NCBI GenBank assembly: GCA_003024175.1
Contig: MDYQ01000250.1
Coordinates: forward strand, 47,280 to 111,279
Source of the DNA: Planoprotostelium fungivorum
Lineage: Eukaryota > Evosea > Variosea > Cavosteliida > Cavosteliaceae
Length of the DNA stretch: 64,000 nt
Direction of reading: 5' to 3'
Position 1 is the first letter of the stretch. Each line of letters begins with the position of its first letter. Shown in pieces: positions 24,902 to 34,857 of the stretch. Below the pieces are notes generated by a model, which saw only the letters and a program-made list of their open reading frames with translations, made no database searches and was not told the origin of the DNA. The position numbers and the translations under genes were made by a program.

Positions 24902-25061
24902 CGTCTCATCCAAGGCGGTGAACCTGTGGGGTGCGTTGAGATTCAAATTTTGGCGCCAAAAATATAAATCACAATATCGCCATCTACAAATACAATTCCA
25001 CTTCTTTTTTTTACAGAAACAACAGACACACGCCACGACAGACTTACATCACTCGAAGACA
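24902..25061. promoter_or_regulatory. Shared divergent promoter region, 160 bp
   Basis: The only sequence between the two opposite start codons. It contains an AT-rich stretch (AAATTTTGGCGCCAAAAATAT) that includes a perfect TTTTGGCGCCAAAA inverted repeat resembling an E2F/DP site (TTTSGCGC). The function is inferred. Confidence 0.45.
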
Positions 25062-26227
25062 ATGGAAGGTTTTAAGTCATCTGCAGGTGCATTTTTCAAT
25101 TTGCAGGTGGGTGTTGACGTCATTGCCATCACGAAGACATGCAGGTGTCAAGCCAGAAGAGGAAGACGAGCGGAGATGATGAGACAACCAATGACTTCTT
25201 CAATTCTTTCTCTAGTTCGAAGAAGACCAACAAGTTCTTCTTCACCGATGACGCCGAAGCCCCGACTGGAGAGTTTCTCGGCCCCGCCATCCAGCCAAAG
25301 GCTAACAACATGTGATTCTACGTCGTTAATCCTCTATAACTGAATTTCTGTCCAGGCCCTTCGTGTCTCCCGCCAGAGAGGAATCCCCCTCCCCTGCACC
25401 CAAGCCCTCCGAAGAGAGGGACACCCCCGTCTCTCCTCAGACGTCCACTCCACCTTCTATCTCTCATCCGTTGGTCAAGTCAATGGTGAAAGCACCCGAA
25501 GTCACAACGTTGATCAAGTGAGTCGTGATGATGCATATGAGATCTCATCGTCACAGGACCTCACCCACTCTCGACCCATCCAAGAATAAGCCACCCTCGA
25601 AACCGTAATTCCACCACCATCTCACATCCGCTGACATTCTCTCAGATTCTCTTTCCCTCGCTTGAACACCAAGCCTTTCTCTGCGGTGAAGGCTTCGCAA
25701 TCCAAGGTCCACCTTGCCCCTCCGGTATCCATCCCCAGCTTCTCCTTGGCTACTCCATCCAACAGACCCACAACCTCTACCACCTCTTCCCCGTCTGCAC
25801 CCCCCGCTCCAACGGTAACTCACACCACGCCCACTCTCTTGAATACGTCATCCGTGGAGAGAGCAGAGCCCAAGAGAACGACCTCCATCCCCGATGTCCC
25901 TCGCTCCGAGATAGATATCGATGCTATCAAGGAGAAGGTATGATATGGATCGACGATCGGTCTGAACTTCCCAGATCTCTCGTTGGGAGGAAATAACGGA
26001 CAAATCCAACGAATACTTCACCGAACAGATCTCCACGTACGAGAAGAAGGTACTCCCGACATCTCACTCGAACTCACGCGTTGTAGATCGAAGAGAACAC
26101 CGCCGCCGTTCGCAAGGATTTGGAGTCGACCAAAGACCTCATCGTTCGCGCGCTGAAGATCAACTACAGCGTCATGGAGCAGACCAGCAGGATCCACTTG
26201 AAGAGCATCCAAGAGAGAAAGCTGTGA
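25062..26227 (+). CDS. Disordered Ser/Pro-rich protein with C-terminal coiled coil
   Basis: Not assigned to a family. Start 25062 (MEGFKSSAGAFFNLQ), then an intron to VSSQKRKTSGDDETTNDFFN, several exons of low-complexity Ser/Thr/Pro sequence, including KPFSFPRLNTKPFSAVK and SIPSFSLATPSNRPTTSTTS, and a C-terminal helical region (IDIDAIKEKISRWEEITDKS, EENTAAVRKDLESTKDLIVR, ALKINYSVMEQTSRIHLKSI) ending QERKL-stop at 26227. The penultimate intron (26049-26086) ends in GTTGTAG. The architecture, a disordered arm plus short coiled coil, would suit a kinetochore, nuclear-pore or trafficking adaptor, but nothing is specific. Confidence 0.65.
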
Positions 26228-26253
26228 GCGCACACGCTGACATAAATGTCCAT

Positions 26254-28011
26254 TTATGATCGCTTGAAACTCCAAAACTTGGCCCCTTCCACCTGCTCGA
26301 AATGGCGGGAATGACTCTCCTCACCGGCTTCCTTCTTATCAGCGTTACGTGTGCGCTGGTCCTGCTCCACTTTCTTCTTGGCGGCATCTGTGAAGGTGAG
26401 AAAGAGTGAGACGATCCTCTCCCACCCGCTTGGGACATCTCGTTCGCGACGGAGGACAGGTTCACGTCCTTCCAGACCATTTGGGAGGACATGGGGTCTA
26501 AATCCTTCCACGCTCCGTAGTTGGTTTTCGGTCTCTCCATCTCTGATGCATCGTCATCATCGTCGTCATCATCATCATCATCAACTCACCAGTGTAATCG
26601 AAGAGGAGAACAGGATCCTCTGAATCAGAGAGAGTGTAGTGGATCTCCCCTCCACACCTTCCATAGATGGTGGCTACCTCGATCTATCTCATGAGCATCT
26701 CTCATCTCCTCCAGATCTCACCTCCTCCTCTCCCTCCGTCTTCATGACCGTTCCTTGTATCGTGTTGATATAGTTCTCTTCCTGGAGACATTGAGCGTTG
26801 TAGATGGATGGCGTCTACAACGCTCCCACCTGGGCCGTCAGACGCACGGAATATCCGGTGGTATCACATTTCATGTGGATGTTACCCTCCCAGTACATCC
26901 TACGAGTTCCCCACACCACCTGCACTGTATCAGAGATATTGAGGTGACGTCACGTGTGTCAGACTGACATTCTTGATGGTGGCTCCAGGGAACTTCTGGA
27001 CCAGGTCGTAGGTTTCACCGGACTTGGTGAAGCGTACCACACCCCCACCCTCGGTGGTGACGCTGACGCTGTTCCCGCCAAATTGTACGCCGAAGGAGGC
27101 GTTGGTCGTCGCTTCGATTCCCTCTCTGAAGTCGATCAGTTCTACACTCTCTTCCCTCTCACTCTTTGTTGTAGACGTGCCAGGCGGATACGGGAGGGTG
27201 ATGAGACACCTGATAGAGTCAATCTACAATTCGATCTACAACGATCACCTGCTCTCCGATGAAGTGAGTGGCCTCTCTTCCCTCCAATTTGCTGTTCGTG
27301 TGAATGACTTCACCCAAGACAGGGTTGTATGGTTTCTTGTGCCACGATTCCTCCTGAACGAAAGAGAGAGACCAAGCCATCACCTGGAGAGTGAGTCGAG
27401 GACGTTCATCAGAGAGTTTGAGATGACTCTACCTTTAGAAATCGGATGAAAGGATCTTGTTCATCGGGCACACCGAAGAGGAGGTGGAAAGCACCCAACT
27501 CTCTACCAGAGAAGACCTGAAGAGTGAGGAAGGTAACGACACGAGAGTTCACCTCTAACATGGAGAAGGGGTACAAGAGTCCCGCGGGCATGGAAATGCG
27601 GGTCATGTCTTGACCGAGTTTCAACTGTGTGACGAAAGATCTGGACCATCTCAGATTCCAAATGATGGACGTAGTTGCCACTGTCTTCACCTGACGACAC
27701 CAAAGACAGAAATGCTGCGGGTCCTCCATTCTCCATCGATTTCAGCAAAAGAGACCGCCTCATCATCGGGTCCGAGGGAAGGTGGTTCCACCTGCCTCTA
27801 TGAGAATCCCATATGATGCATTTCGATCATCACCCTCAACGCAGAAGCACGAGAGACACGAGGCGAGCCCTTTGGCGTACCTTTCGGCGTGCCCTTCGGT
27901 GTTCCCTTCGGGGTGCTCTTGTTCGATGCGAGCTTGGGCGATTCTTTTGTCTGTGGATGAACATCAGGTGAGAGATTTCATCACGATCGAGCTCACTGCT
28001 GTCTTCGACAT
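26254..28011 (-). CDS. Oxysterol-binding protein-related protein (ORD only)
   Basis: Lipid-transfer protein moving sterol or phosphatidylserine between membranes in exchange for PI4P. Start 28011 (MSKTATKESPKLASNKS) leads into four TPKG repeats, then the OSBP-related domain: EIDGEWRTRSISVFGVV, QLKLGQDMTRISMPAGLL, AWSLSFVQEESWHKKPYNP, and the fingerprint in IGEQVSHHPPVSAWHVYNKE, split by an intron after GEQ. Later come TYDLVQKFPGATIKNVVWGT, YGRCGGEIHYTL and MSSQMVWKDVNLSSVANEM. The basic end KKKVEQDQRTRNADKKEAG leads to FWSFKRS-stop. No PH, ankyrin, FFAT or transmembrane segment was found. It is a paralogue of the ORP at 31740-34790, sharing intron positions and about half of the motif residues. 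Confidence 0.88.
26794..26824. repeat. Intronic 11-bp inverted repeat AGCGTTGTAGA / TCTACAACGCT
   Basis: Perfect 11-bp arms with a 9-bp loop lie in an intron of the minus-strand ORP gene. It is one of the clearest copies of the dispersed TCTACAACG motif. Confidence 0.85.
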
Positions 28012-28234
28012 GGTTCGTACCCGCGGAGTTGTGCCGTAGGTGTGGCAGATTGGGGGTTGTAGAACGCGGAATTTATGCAGAACAAAACATTTCTCACGGA
28101 CCACATCGCGATGGTGAGCGGATGATGCTGGGATGGATCTGATAGAAGACAGCCGAAAGCCAACGCACCTCTGTTGTTGACTACCAAAAAAGTAAAAAAG
28201 TGAGATATCATGTGATATCAAGAGAGGATGGCTG

Positions 28235-28971
28235 ATGGTGGATAGGCTAGACATCCAGAAGACAAATAAGAAGCAGAAGCTCCAATCGAAAGACAGTGTC
28301 AAATTGTGAGTCCGAGTGCATCACTGTCACATCCTCTCGACCCTCGCGTGACATCTCTCGCAGAGAAAAGACACCGACACCCTCTTCTCTCTTCTTCTCT
28401 TACAACACCCAACTCGGTCCCCCATATCACATCCTCTTAGATACCAACTTCATCAATTTCTCCATGCAGAACAAACTGGAGCCCATCAAGGCAGCTATGG
28501 ATTGTCTCTACGCCAAGTGCACCATGTACATCACGGACTGTGTCTTTGCCGAGTTCGAGAAGCTCGGCCCCAAATTTGCTATCGCCCTCAGGTGATCTCT
28601 TCTTCAGACGCACCATCATCGTGTGATCTGACGATCGGTTAGAATTGCACAAGATCCTAGATTTGAGAGATTGACCTGCCAACACGAAGGAAACTACGCC
28701 GATGACTGCATCATGGAGAGAGTCACAGAGGTGAAGAACATCATCTCACCTCCATCTCATCACGTGACTGACGAGAGACAAACAGAGTAGAACGTACATC
28801 GTGGCCACGTGTGATAAAGATTTGAAGAGACGTATCAGAAAGGTACCCGGAGTGCCGATCATGTACATCAAGGGCAAGCAGTATTCAATCGAGAGACTAC
28901 CAGAGGCATTTGGAGGTGAGATTTTACATGTCATGCGATGATGCTGACGAGATGCAGCACCGGCGATGTAG
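28235..28971 (+). CDS. FCF1: rRNA-processing protein FCF1/UTP24 (PIN domain)
   Basis: Nucleolar PIN-domain endonuclease of the small-subunit processome that cuts pre-rRNA at the 5' end of 18S. The match is long: [71 protein letters not shown], then [52 protein letters not shown] and the end GAPAM-stop at 28971. The acidic active-site residues are in LLDTNF, YADDC and CDKDLKRR. The first exon from ATG 28235 gives [15 protein letters not shown]; the usual basic family N-terminus (MGKxKKTRK) is not obvious, so a further upstream exon is possible. AATAAA follows the stop by 9 nt. Confidence 0.93.
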
Positions 28972-29123
28972 AGGAAAGAATAAAACCATATCGTTTCGAA
29001 TTTCGCAGAATATCGATCCACTTCTCGTTTGTAATCCATTTGAGTATCATTTTCGTGTGAATGCTTCCTCGATGAAGCACACAATACAACACACGAGATG
29101 ATGATATCGTTGAAAATACATAT

Positions 29124-30642
29124 TTATTGTACAACTACGTCTTGTAGCAGTTGTTGCATCGTGCTCGATTTGTAATACAGAGACTGGATCCTCTGGAATT
29201 TAGCTCCTATGCTCTCTGCAAACATCTGGCCCTCGCGGTCTGGTACCCCGTGGCTCTTGTTCTTGTGTGATGTGAACAAGTCCATGAGTCGACTCTTCCT
29301 CTTGCTGCTGGCGCTTCCCATGTCTGGAGTCCCGTCCACTCCCAAGACTACGACCTTCATGCCCTCTCCGTGCCTCGTCGTAGAAGCCATGGCTCTCTCA
29401 TACATCTCTCGAAGTGATTCGAGACCCCCCTGATCGGCGTAGTAGACCAATAAGAGGATGTGAGCGAGTCCGTGATGAGAATCCCATTCGCAGGGTGCGA
29501 CTGGTAAGATGCTGACTACATCGTCGGTCACATTTCCTGATCTGGCGTCGGGGACTAACAGGGGGCTGTTGACGCGCGGGCTGTTGTGGAGCTTGGGGTT
29601 CAACATGGACGGTTGAGCTCCGCCGAGGTACATTACGATCTGATCTCTGGGAGGCTTCTGTGCTCTCTCTTGTGTTCTCTTGGCCTTGTTCACGTTGATC
29701 TGAACGTTGTTGAGCCAAGTGGTGCGGAGGTCACACGGGAGAAGATGATGTGAGACGTAGCGGAAGAGCATCTCTCGGCTGAGGATGATGGCGGACTTGT
29801 GCTCAGTGACATGGTGGGGTTGGAACTTGTGACCTTCTCTCTGATAAAAGTCCTCGACAGATGATTCCAATGTCTCCTCCAAATGTTCCAGATCGGTATG
29901 TGTAAAGACTTCATTACCGGCAGATGTGATGGTGAGGCGGTTCTCGAGGGGGGTGAGCATGACAGATACCTCGTAGTTGTGATTCTTAACTATGAACAAT
30001 GCCGCTTGCGGTCGAATCAAGATGGTGTAATTGCTGACCACTCCTTCTTTCTTGGTAAGAATGAGCGTCCATTGTGATCTAGCATCACGCCATTCTTCAT
30101 GGTGAAAACTGTTGGTGATGCCAGCGTGGATGACACGCTTTGTGTGGTGTTTCAGGTGCTGTCTCGTTGATATCCATCGATGGAGATCACGTCCGACCAG
30201 ATGATTCGCAAACTTGGTCTGGGAAAGTTCTGCGTTGATGTCAGCGAAACCAACAAAGAGGCAGACACTCACTCAGCCTCTCGTCTGCCAGTATGACAGA
30301 TCTCCAATGCTTGCAAACTTGTGTCGCTGCGATGAGCGAGCCCGAGCTGAGCTGTTGGAAGATGATCATGACGATCTCGTCTGGTAGTTGTCCAAAGGTC
30401 TCGACCATCTCTTCTGTTGTGGTTGCTACCTCTTGTTGGCTTTCGGTTTGGGTGGGAAATGTTGTGGCTAGATCCTGTTTCTTCTCCCGAGAAAGTGCCG
30501 CGATTCCCTGTGTTGTCACCTTCCGCAGAGATGATCTTCCGCCCCGAAGCCAAGCGACCGGACTCGAAACGGTGGTAGAGCGCTCTGTACAGCTGACAAG
30601 GTCTCCCTCTATGGTGGCTCTCCTAACTTCTCCCTTCTTCAT
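29124..30642 (-). CDS. F-box protein with long C-terminal domain
   Basis: Probable substrate adaptor of an SCF ubiquitin ligase. Two exons: from ATG 30642 (MKKGEVRRATIEGDLVS) to ERL, then a 40-nt intron and a long second exon ending LLQDVVVQ-stop at 29124. The F-box is FGQLPDEIVMIIFQQLSSGS with SLIAATQVCKHWRSVIL (about residues 85-125). The remaining about 370 residues have no repeats. The C-terminal part (EGMKVVVLGVDGT, later EGQMFAESIGAKF and SSTMQQLLQDV) resembles a Ras-like GTPase fold in spacing, but G-motifs (GxxxxGKS, DxxG, NKxD) are missing, so it would be a pseudo-GTPase at best. An internal stretch with LPVAPCEWDSHHGLAHILLL also fits this weak reading. Confidence 0.7.
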
Positions 30643-31272
30643 TCTCTATGAAAATAAAACTGTTGGGTCCTACCCGTCCAGTCCTGAATTCCTCGATCTG
30701 GATCCTTGGAATAATCGGAATCGGCCTGAAAAGGAGAAAAAGAGTCGGAATAAATGCCACAGATAAACGGATCAATCAGGTTCCGTGGACTTGCGATGTT
30801 CGCGAGCTGTGGGCCAGGAATAAATTGGGCGACGCAGGCAGGGAATGTGCTGAGAAGCCGTTCGGACTGACCACGTGGTCGTCTGAAGGGATGAGAGGGG
30901 CATGGGAACAGCCTGCCTGAGCGGGTGAAGGCTATATTAGATCTTGAGGTCTCAAAATGATGGTGTCTATATCATTATAAAAATGTGGTGTGGTGTCCCT
31001 TTCTTATCGGATGTTGCACCTATCGATAGAAAGACACGATGCTCTATAATACCAGTATCATAGCTACAGGCGATTCATATCCAAGGACTGACAATCTCTA
31101 TCAAGTGACTGCCTCTGTACATACCTCAGCTCTGCAGAGCTAGAAATTGAGCGTGACTCTGTATTGTAGAGCTTCGGATTCTGTGAATACCAGACGGAAT
31201 TCGAAATCCTCCGATTCTTCCGGTGTCAAAGCGAACACGTGAAGACACCAGAACAAGACAACACGAACGACG
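30643..31272. other. Intergenic, about 630 bp
   Basis: Lies between divergent genes (F-box, minus; small gene, plus). Short ORFs here have no recognisable character. No tRNA-like cloverleaf or repeat was found by eye. AT-rich stretch near 30960-31100. Confidence 0.4.
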
Positions 31273-31585
31273 ATGGAATCGATCAAGAAGGCAGCATTCG
31301 ACGAATCCAACAGCCAGTCTGAACAGAGGTGACGCAGAAAGTAGACATCATGTCCAGGCTTAATATCACAGATTCGATGTGGTGCACAATGAGACGTACG
31401 ACAAATTCAACCAGAAGCTGGCTTCTAATCCAGCATCTGCGTTGAGCAACGATGTATATAGCATGGAGTCCAATGAAGTGTCAGCTCTTGAGCCAGGAAG
31501 AAGAGGAAAGGGTGCTGAGACGTCCGAACCTTCTTCTTGTCTCAAGGACACCGAAGTTCTCGAGCAGACCGCAGGCAACCTCTAA
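31273..31585 (+). CDS. Small acidic/polar protein of unknown function
   Basis: Two exons joined by an intron that starts GTGACGCAGA after SEQ-R and ends ATATCACAG, giving about 90 residues: MESIKKAAFDESNSQSEQRF, then DVVHNETYDKFNQKLASNPA and a Ser/Glu-rich end EVLEQTAGNL. The stop TAA runs directly into AATAAA (CTCTAAATAAAATG), supporting the 3' end. No signal peptide, membrane segment or known motif. Confidence 0.5.
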
Positions 31586-31739
31586 ATAAAATGCCGCGAC
31601 GAACTCTGCTACCTCATCTTCCAACCCCTGGATCGACGTCATCAAGGATGGATAGGCATCACCCATCCGGCGTCGTCTGATCATGAGATCACATGATGCA
31701 CGTCTCCGTTGCTGATCGAATGATCTATTATTGATTCAT

Positions 31740-34700
31740 TTACACAAATCTAGCGATGAGGAAAGCCAGCATGAGAACGACAAAGAGTTGGACGTAAGAC
31801 AATTTGACCCTTCCGTCGTCTTTTCCCCCCGATATCGATGCCATGATCCTCTTCTCCATGTTCACCAACTTTGTGTCCACCTGCATCATCACATCAGTCT
31901 CCATCTTCCATCATGCATCTCACCTCCATCTTCCAATTCTGCATCTGCTGGATCGTCTGTGACTGGATGTTCTGCGAGTTTGTCCTCTGTTGGTTGCTGA
32001 GTCCATCCAATAGAGCCCTCTGAAACTCTTCGTTCTTCGCGTTCAGCTCTTCCATCGTCTCCCTCCTGTCTACAACGTCCTCCTCCGAATCGACCACGTC
32101 CTCCAATCTGCGTCCCAATGAGGATAAAATAAAATGAAATAAAATGGATTCTCACAGGGCGCCACGGCCGGGATTGGGGTCGTACGTATTTGCGTAATCA
32201 ATTTGAGCCTCTATGGCATCCATCCACGCCTTCCTCTCCTGCTCGCTTCCCACCCTCAATATGCAATAGTTGTACCCCACTAATGACGTCAGATGACGTC
32301 ATCACCATCTACAACGCTCACCGGGTAATTTGGCCATCTTGAGGGTCTCTCCCTTGAGGCCGTACTTGTTGTAGATGGGATAATTCATAGAGTGCCAGAT
32401 CTTGAAGGAGAAGCCGTCCTTGTGTGTGGGTCTCGTTCGGATGTGGCAATCAGCCAGTCGGATGATTCCCGTGCACCGACCCTTCAACATCTCACGGTCG
32501 TCCTGATTGAGTGAGCTAAAGATAGAACGGGCGGGTTGTAGATGGTCACCTTGAAGTAGATGAGGCGGCCGGGACGGAGGGCGAAGAAACGGTTGATCCA
32601 GATTTTCATCGAATTTCTCATCTTGACCTGACCGGTGATGATGTTGACGTCATCAGATAACCTAGCGATGTCTTTCGGTAGGGTCTTGGGTGACTTGTCC
32701 TGAGTGGGTCAATCTACAACGTTGTAGACGGATGACTCACGGTGATCTGGGTGGTATGCCTGAGGGGTAGTTTGTTCCCTCCGGTGTGTTTTCTCTTGAT
32801 CTCTTCTTCACCCGGGCTACCGATGGTCGACGTCACCGTAGGAAGAGCCTGTGACGTCATCAGTCATCTACATCGTTGTAGATGGACCCACGGAAGTAGA
32901 GTGACCCATATTGGCCAGATAATTCACAACGTGGGGATTGCTCGAGTGGGCCAATACCGTGTCGTCCGGGTGACCGATCACGTGACCTGACGAGCCCACG
33001 GACATTGGTAAGATGGCCGCGCTGGACGTCGATCCCGTGACGAGAGTTCCGCTCAGATTCAAGCTGGAGGGATTCGAAGAGTAAGACTGCAGGGTGTTTG
33101 TCTGGTTCGAAGGAGGGTAGCTATTAGAAGGCACGACGTTGCTGTTGTTGACGGGAACAGGTAGGGGACCCGATAGAGCCTGAGGGATGGGCATGGGAGC
33201 GCCTCCGGTCAATTTCCTCTTGTTCTTGTAGACCCAGATTTTGGCAGATTCTGACTGTTCGAAGAATTTTGCGAGGTTCTCTTCACCGTTCTGTTTCTTT
33301 GCGGTGGATCTCTCTCTCTGTGCCTGCTCCACTTCCTTCTTCGAAGCATCTGCAGTCAGATTAAAACGGTCGAAATTCATTTTCGAAATGTTTGATTTCG
33401 ATGAGTGTGTCACCTGCGTTCGGCATGTCATCCGCGATGGAGTACCTGATGGGTTGAGTCATCATCATCATCAAAACTCACTTGTTCACGTCCGCCCACA
33501 CTTGCTGAGAAGACAGAGGTTCCAACTCCTCCCACTTCTTGTAGTGTGTCACCGGCTTATCGATCCCTGTCCTCTTCAGTCGACTCTTCCTCTCTCTCAC
33601 TCACTTCCAGCATCGAAGAAAAAGTCTTTTCTTCCCTTCTCAAACATGTGAACTTCCCCTCCACATTTTCCTTCGATCTTGCACATCTCTTCTTCGTTGC
33701 CTTCTGCGTCAGTTTGGGTGACCGAACCAGTGACGACGTTCTCTGATCCACTCTCTTTGAAGGAGAGGTTGACGGTGTAGCCCGTCTTTGGACACGTGAT
33801 ACAGACCTGGATGGATGTGAGATGGCAGATGATGGAGGAAGATGGGAGGACGAGATCACCTCTCCTGCCCAATACATCTTTCGGGTACCCCAGATGACAT
33901 TCTTGATGACCATTCCGGGGGTCTTACGGACCAGCTCATATTGTTCGTTTCTTCTGTCTAAATTGATGAAGCCACTACCCTCCGTGACGATGGTGACGAT
34001 GTTGTTTCCAAACTTGACACCGAATGAGATGTTGCAATCGAGGGTAATGTTCTCTTGTTCGTTCTTGATGATGAAGGCAGAGACGGGAGGGTGATGAGAG
34101 ACCTTGACGAGTCAGATGTTTGTTCAAGAGGAGAGAGGGTCACCTGTTCACCGATGAATTCACTCCTGCCGGACGTCTTTGTCTCGTTCCATGTCTCAAG
34201 AGTCTCCCCCAGAACTGGATTGTATGGCTTCTTGTGCCAAGACTCCTTCTGAATGAATCCGAGAGACCAGCGGACAACCTGTGAACAAGGTCAATCCATG
34301 CAATGATGGGCTCTGTTCTATGTGTGGATGTTCAATCGAGTGTCACCTGGAGCATTCTCTGGTATGGATCCTCTATCTTGTTCAAATCGAAGAGGAGGTG
34401 AAAGACGCCAAGCTCTCTCGCCGAGAAAACTTCTAGCATGGAGAATGGGTAGAGGAGAGTGGCAGGTAGAGACACACGGGTCATATCTTGTCCGATCTTC
34501 AGATCTGATAGGAGGGACCTGACCACTCCAAAGAGTGTGATTTTTCGTGTTCTCCATTCTCCTTGTTGTTCGATGTATGAAATGGCCTCAGTCCCGGGTA
34601 CCTTCTCCATGACGATGTAGAGGTCACGAGTGTGTGATGAGAGCAGAGAAGATGATCGTGATGCGGTTAGAGATCCGTCGTATACTCCTGGTGCTTCTGT

Positions 34701-34790
34701 GCACACTCGGGGTTTAGAGCTTTGATGCTGTTCGAGGGAGGCCAGTGTGTTGTAGACAGATTCCATATTTTTTTGCTTTATCATCATCAT
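31740..34790 (-). CDS. OSBP-related protein with C-terminal PH domain and tail anchor (ORP5/8-like, permuted)
   Basis: Lipid-transfer protein likely acting at ER contact sites. The ORD comes first: VPGTEAISYIEQQGEWRTRK, DLKIGQDMTRVSLPATLLYP, SWHKKPYNPVLGET, and IGEQ/VSHHPPVSAFIIKNEQ, down to the basic KKEVEQAQRERSTAKKQNGE (about 33310). After a Ser/Thr/Asn linker, in-frame introns lead to a PH domain (KMRNSMKIWINRFFALRPGR; CHIRTRPTHKDGFSFKIWHS; YCILRVGSEQERKAWMDAIE) closely matching the ORP5/ORP8 PH domain, then a coiled coil (VVDRRETMEELNAKNEEFQR) and a C-terminal transmembrane helix (LFVVLMLAFLIARFV-stop). Known ORP5/8 have PH before ORD; here the order is reversed. Every junction between the ORD and PH exons that I checked keeps frame. 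A split into two genes is the alternative. Confidence 0.8.
32712..32729. repeat. Intronic palindrome ATCTACAAC-GTTGTAGAC
   Basis: Near-perfect 18-bp inverted repeat in a 41-nt intron of the ORP5/8-like gene, a few bases from the 5' splice site on the coding strand. Confidence 0.85.
32866..32883. repeat. Intronic palindrome ATCTACATC-GTTGTAGAT
   Basis: 18-bp inverted repeat with one internal mismatch, in the intron that joins the ORD linker exon to the pre-PH exon of the ORP5/8-like gene. Confidence 0.85.
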
Positions 34791-34857
34791 CGTATCGTCG
34801 CATCATCAGTGAGTCTCGCTCATTCATGAGGAATAGGGATTGATATTCATAAGTCTG
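34791..34857. promoter_or_regulatory. 67-bp divergent intergenic region
   Basis: Only 67 bp separate the first ATG of the ORP5/8-like gene (minus) from that of PCID2 (plus). Any promoter for both genes must be here or inside the transcribed regions. If the ORP starts at the next ATG (about 34766), the gap is about 90 bp. Confidence 0.4.
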
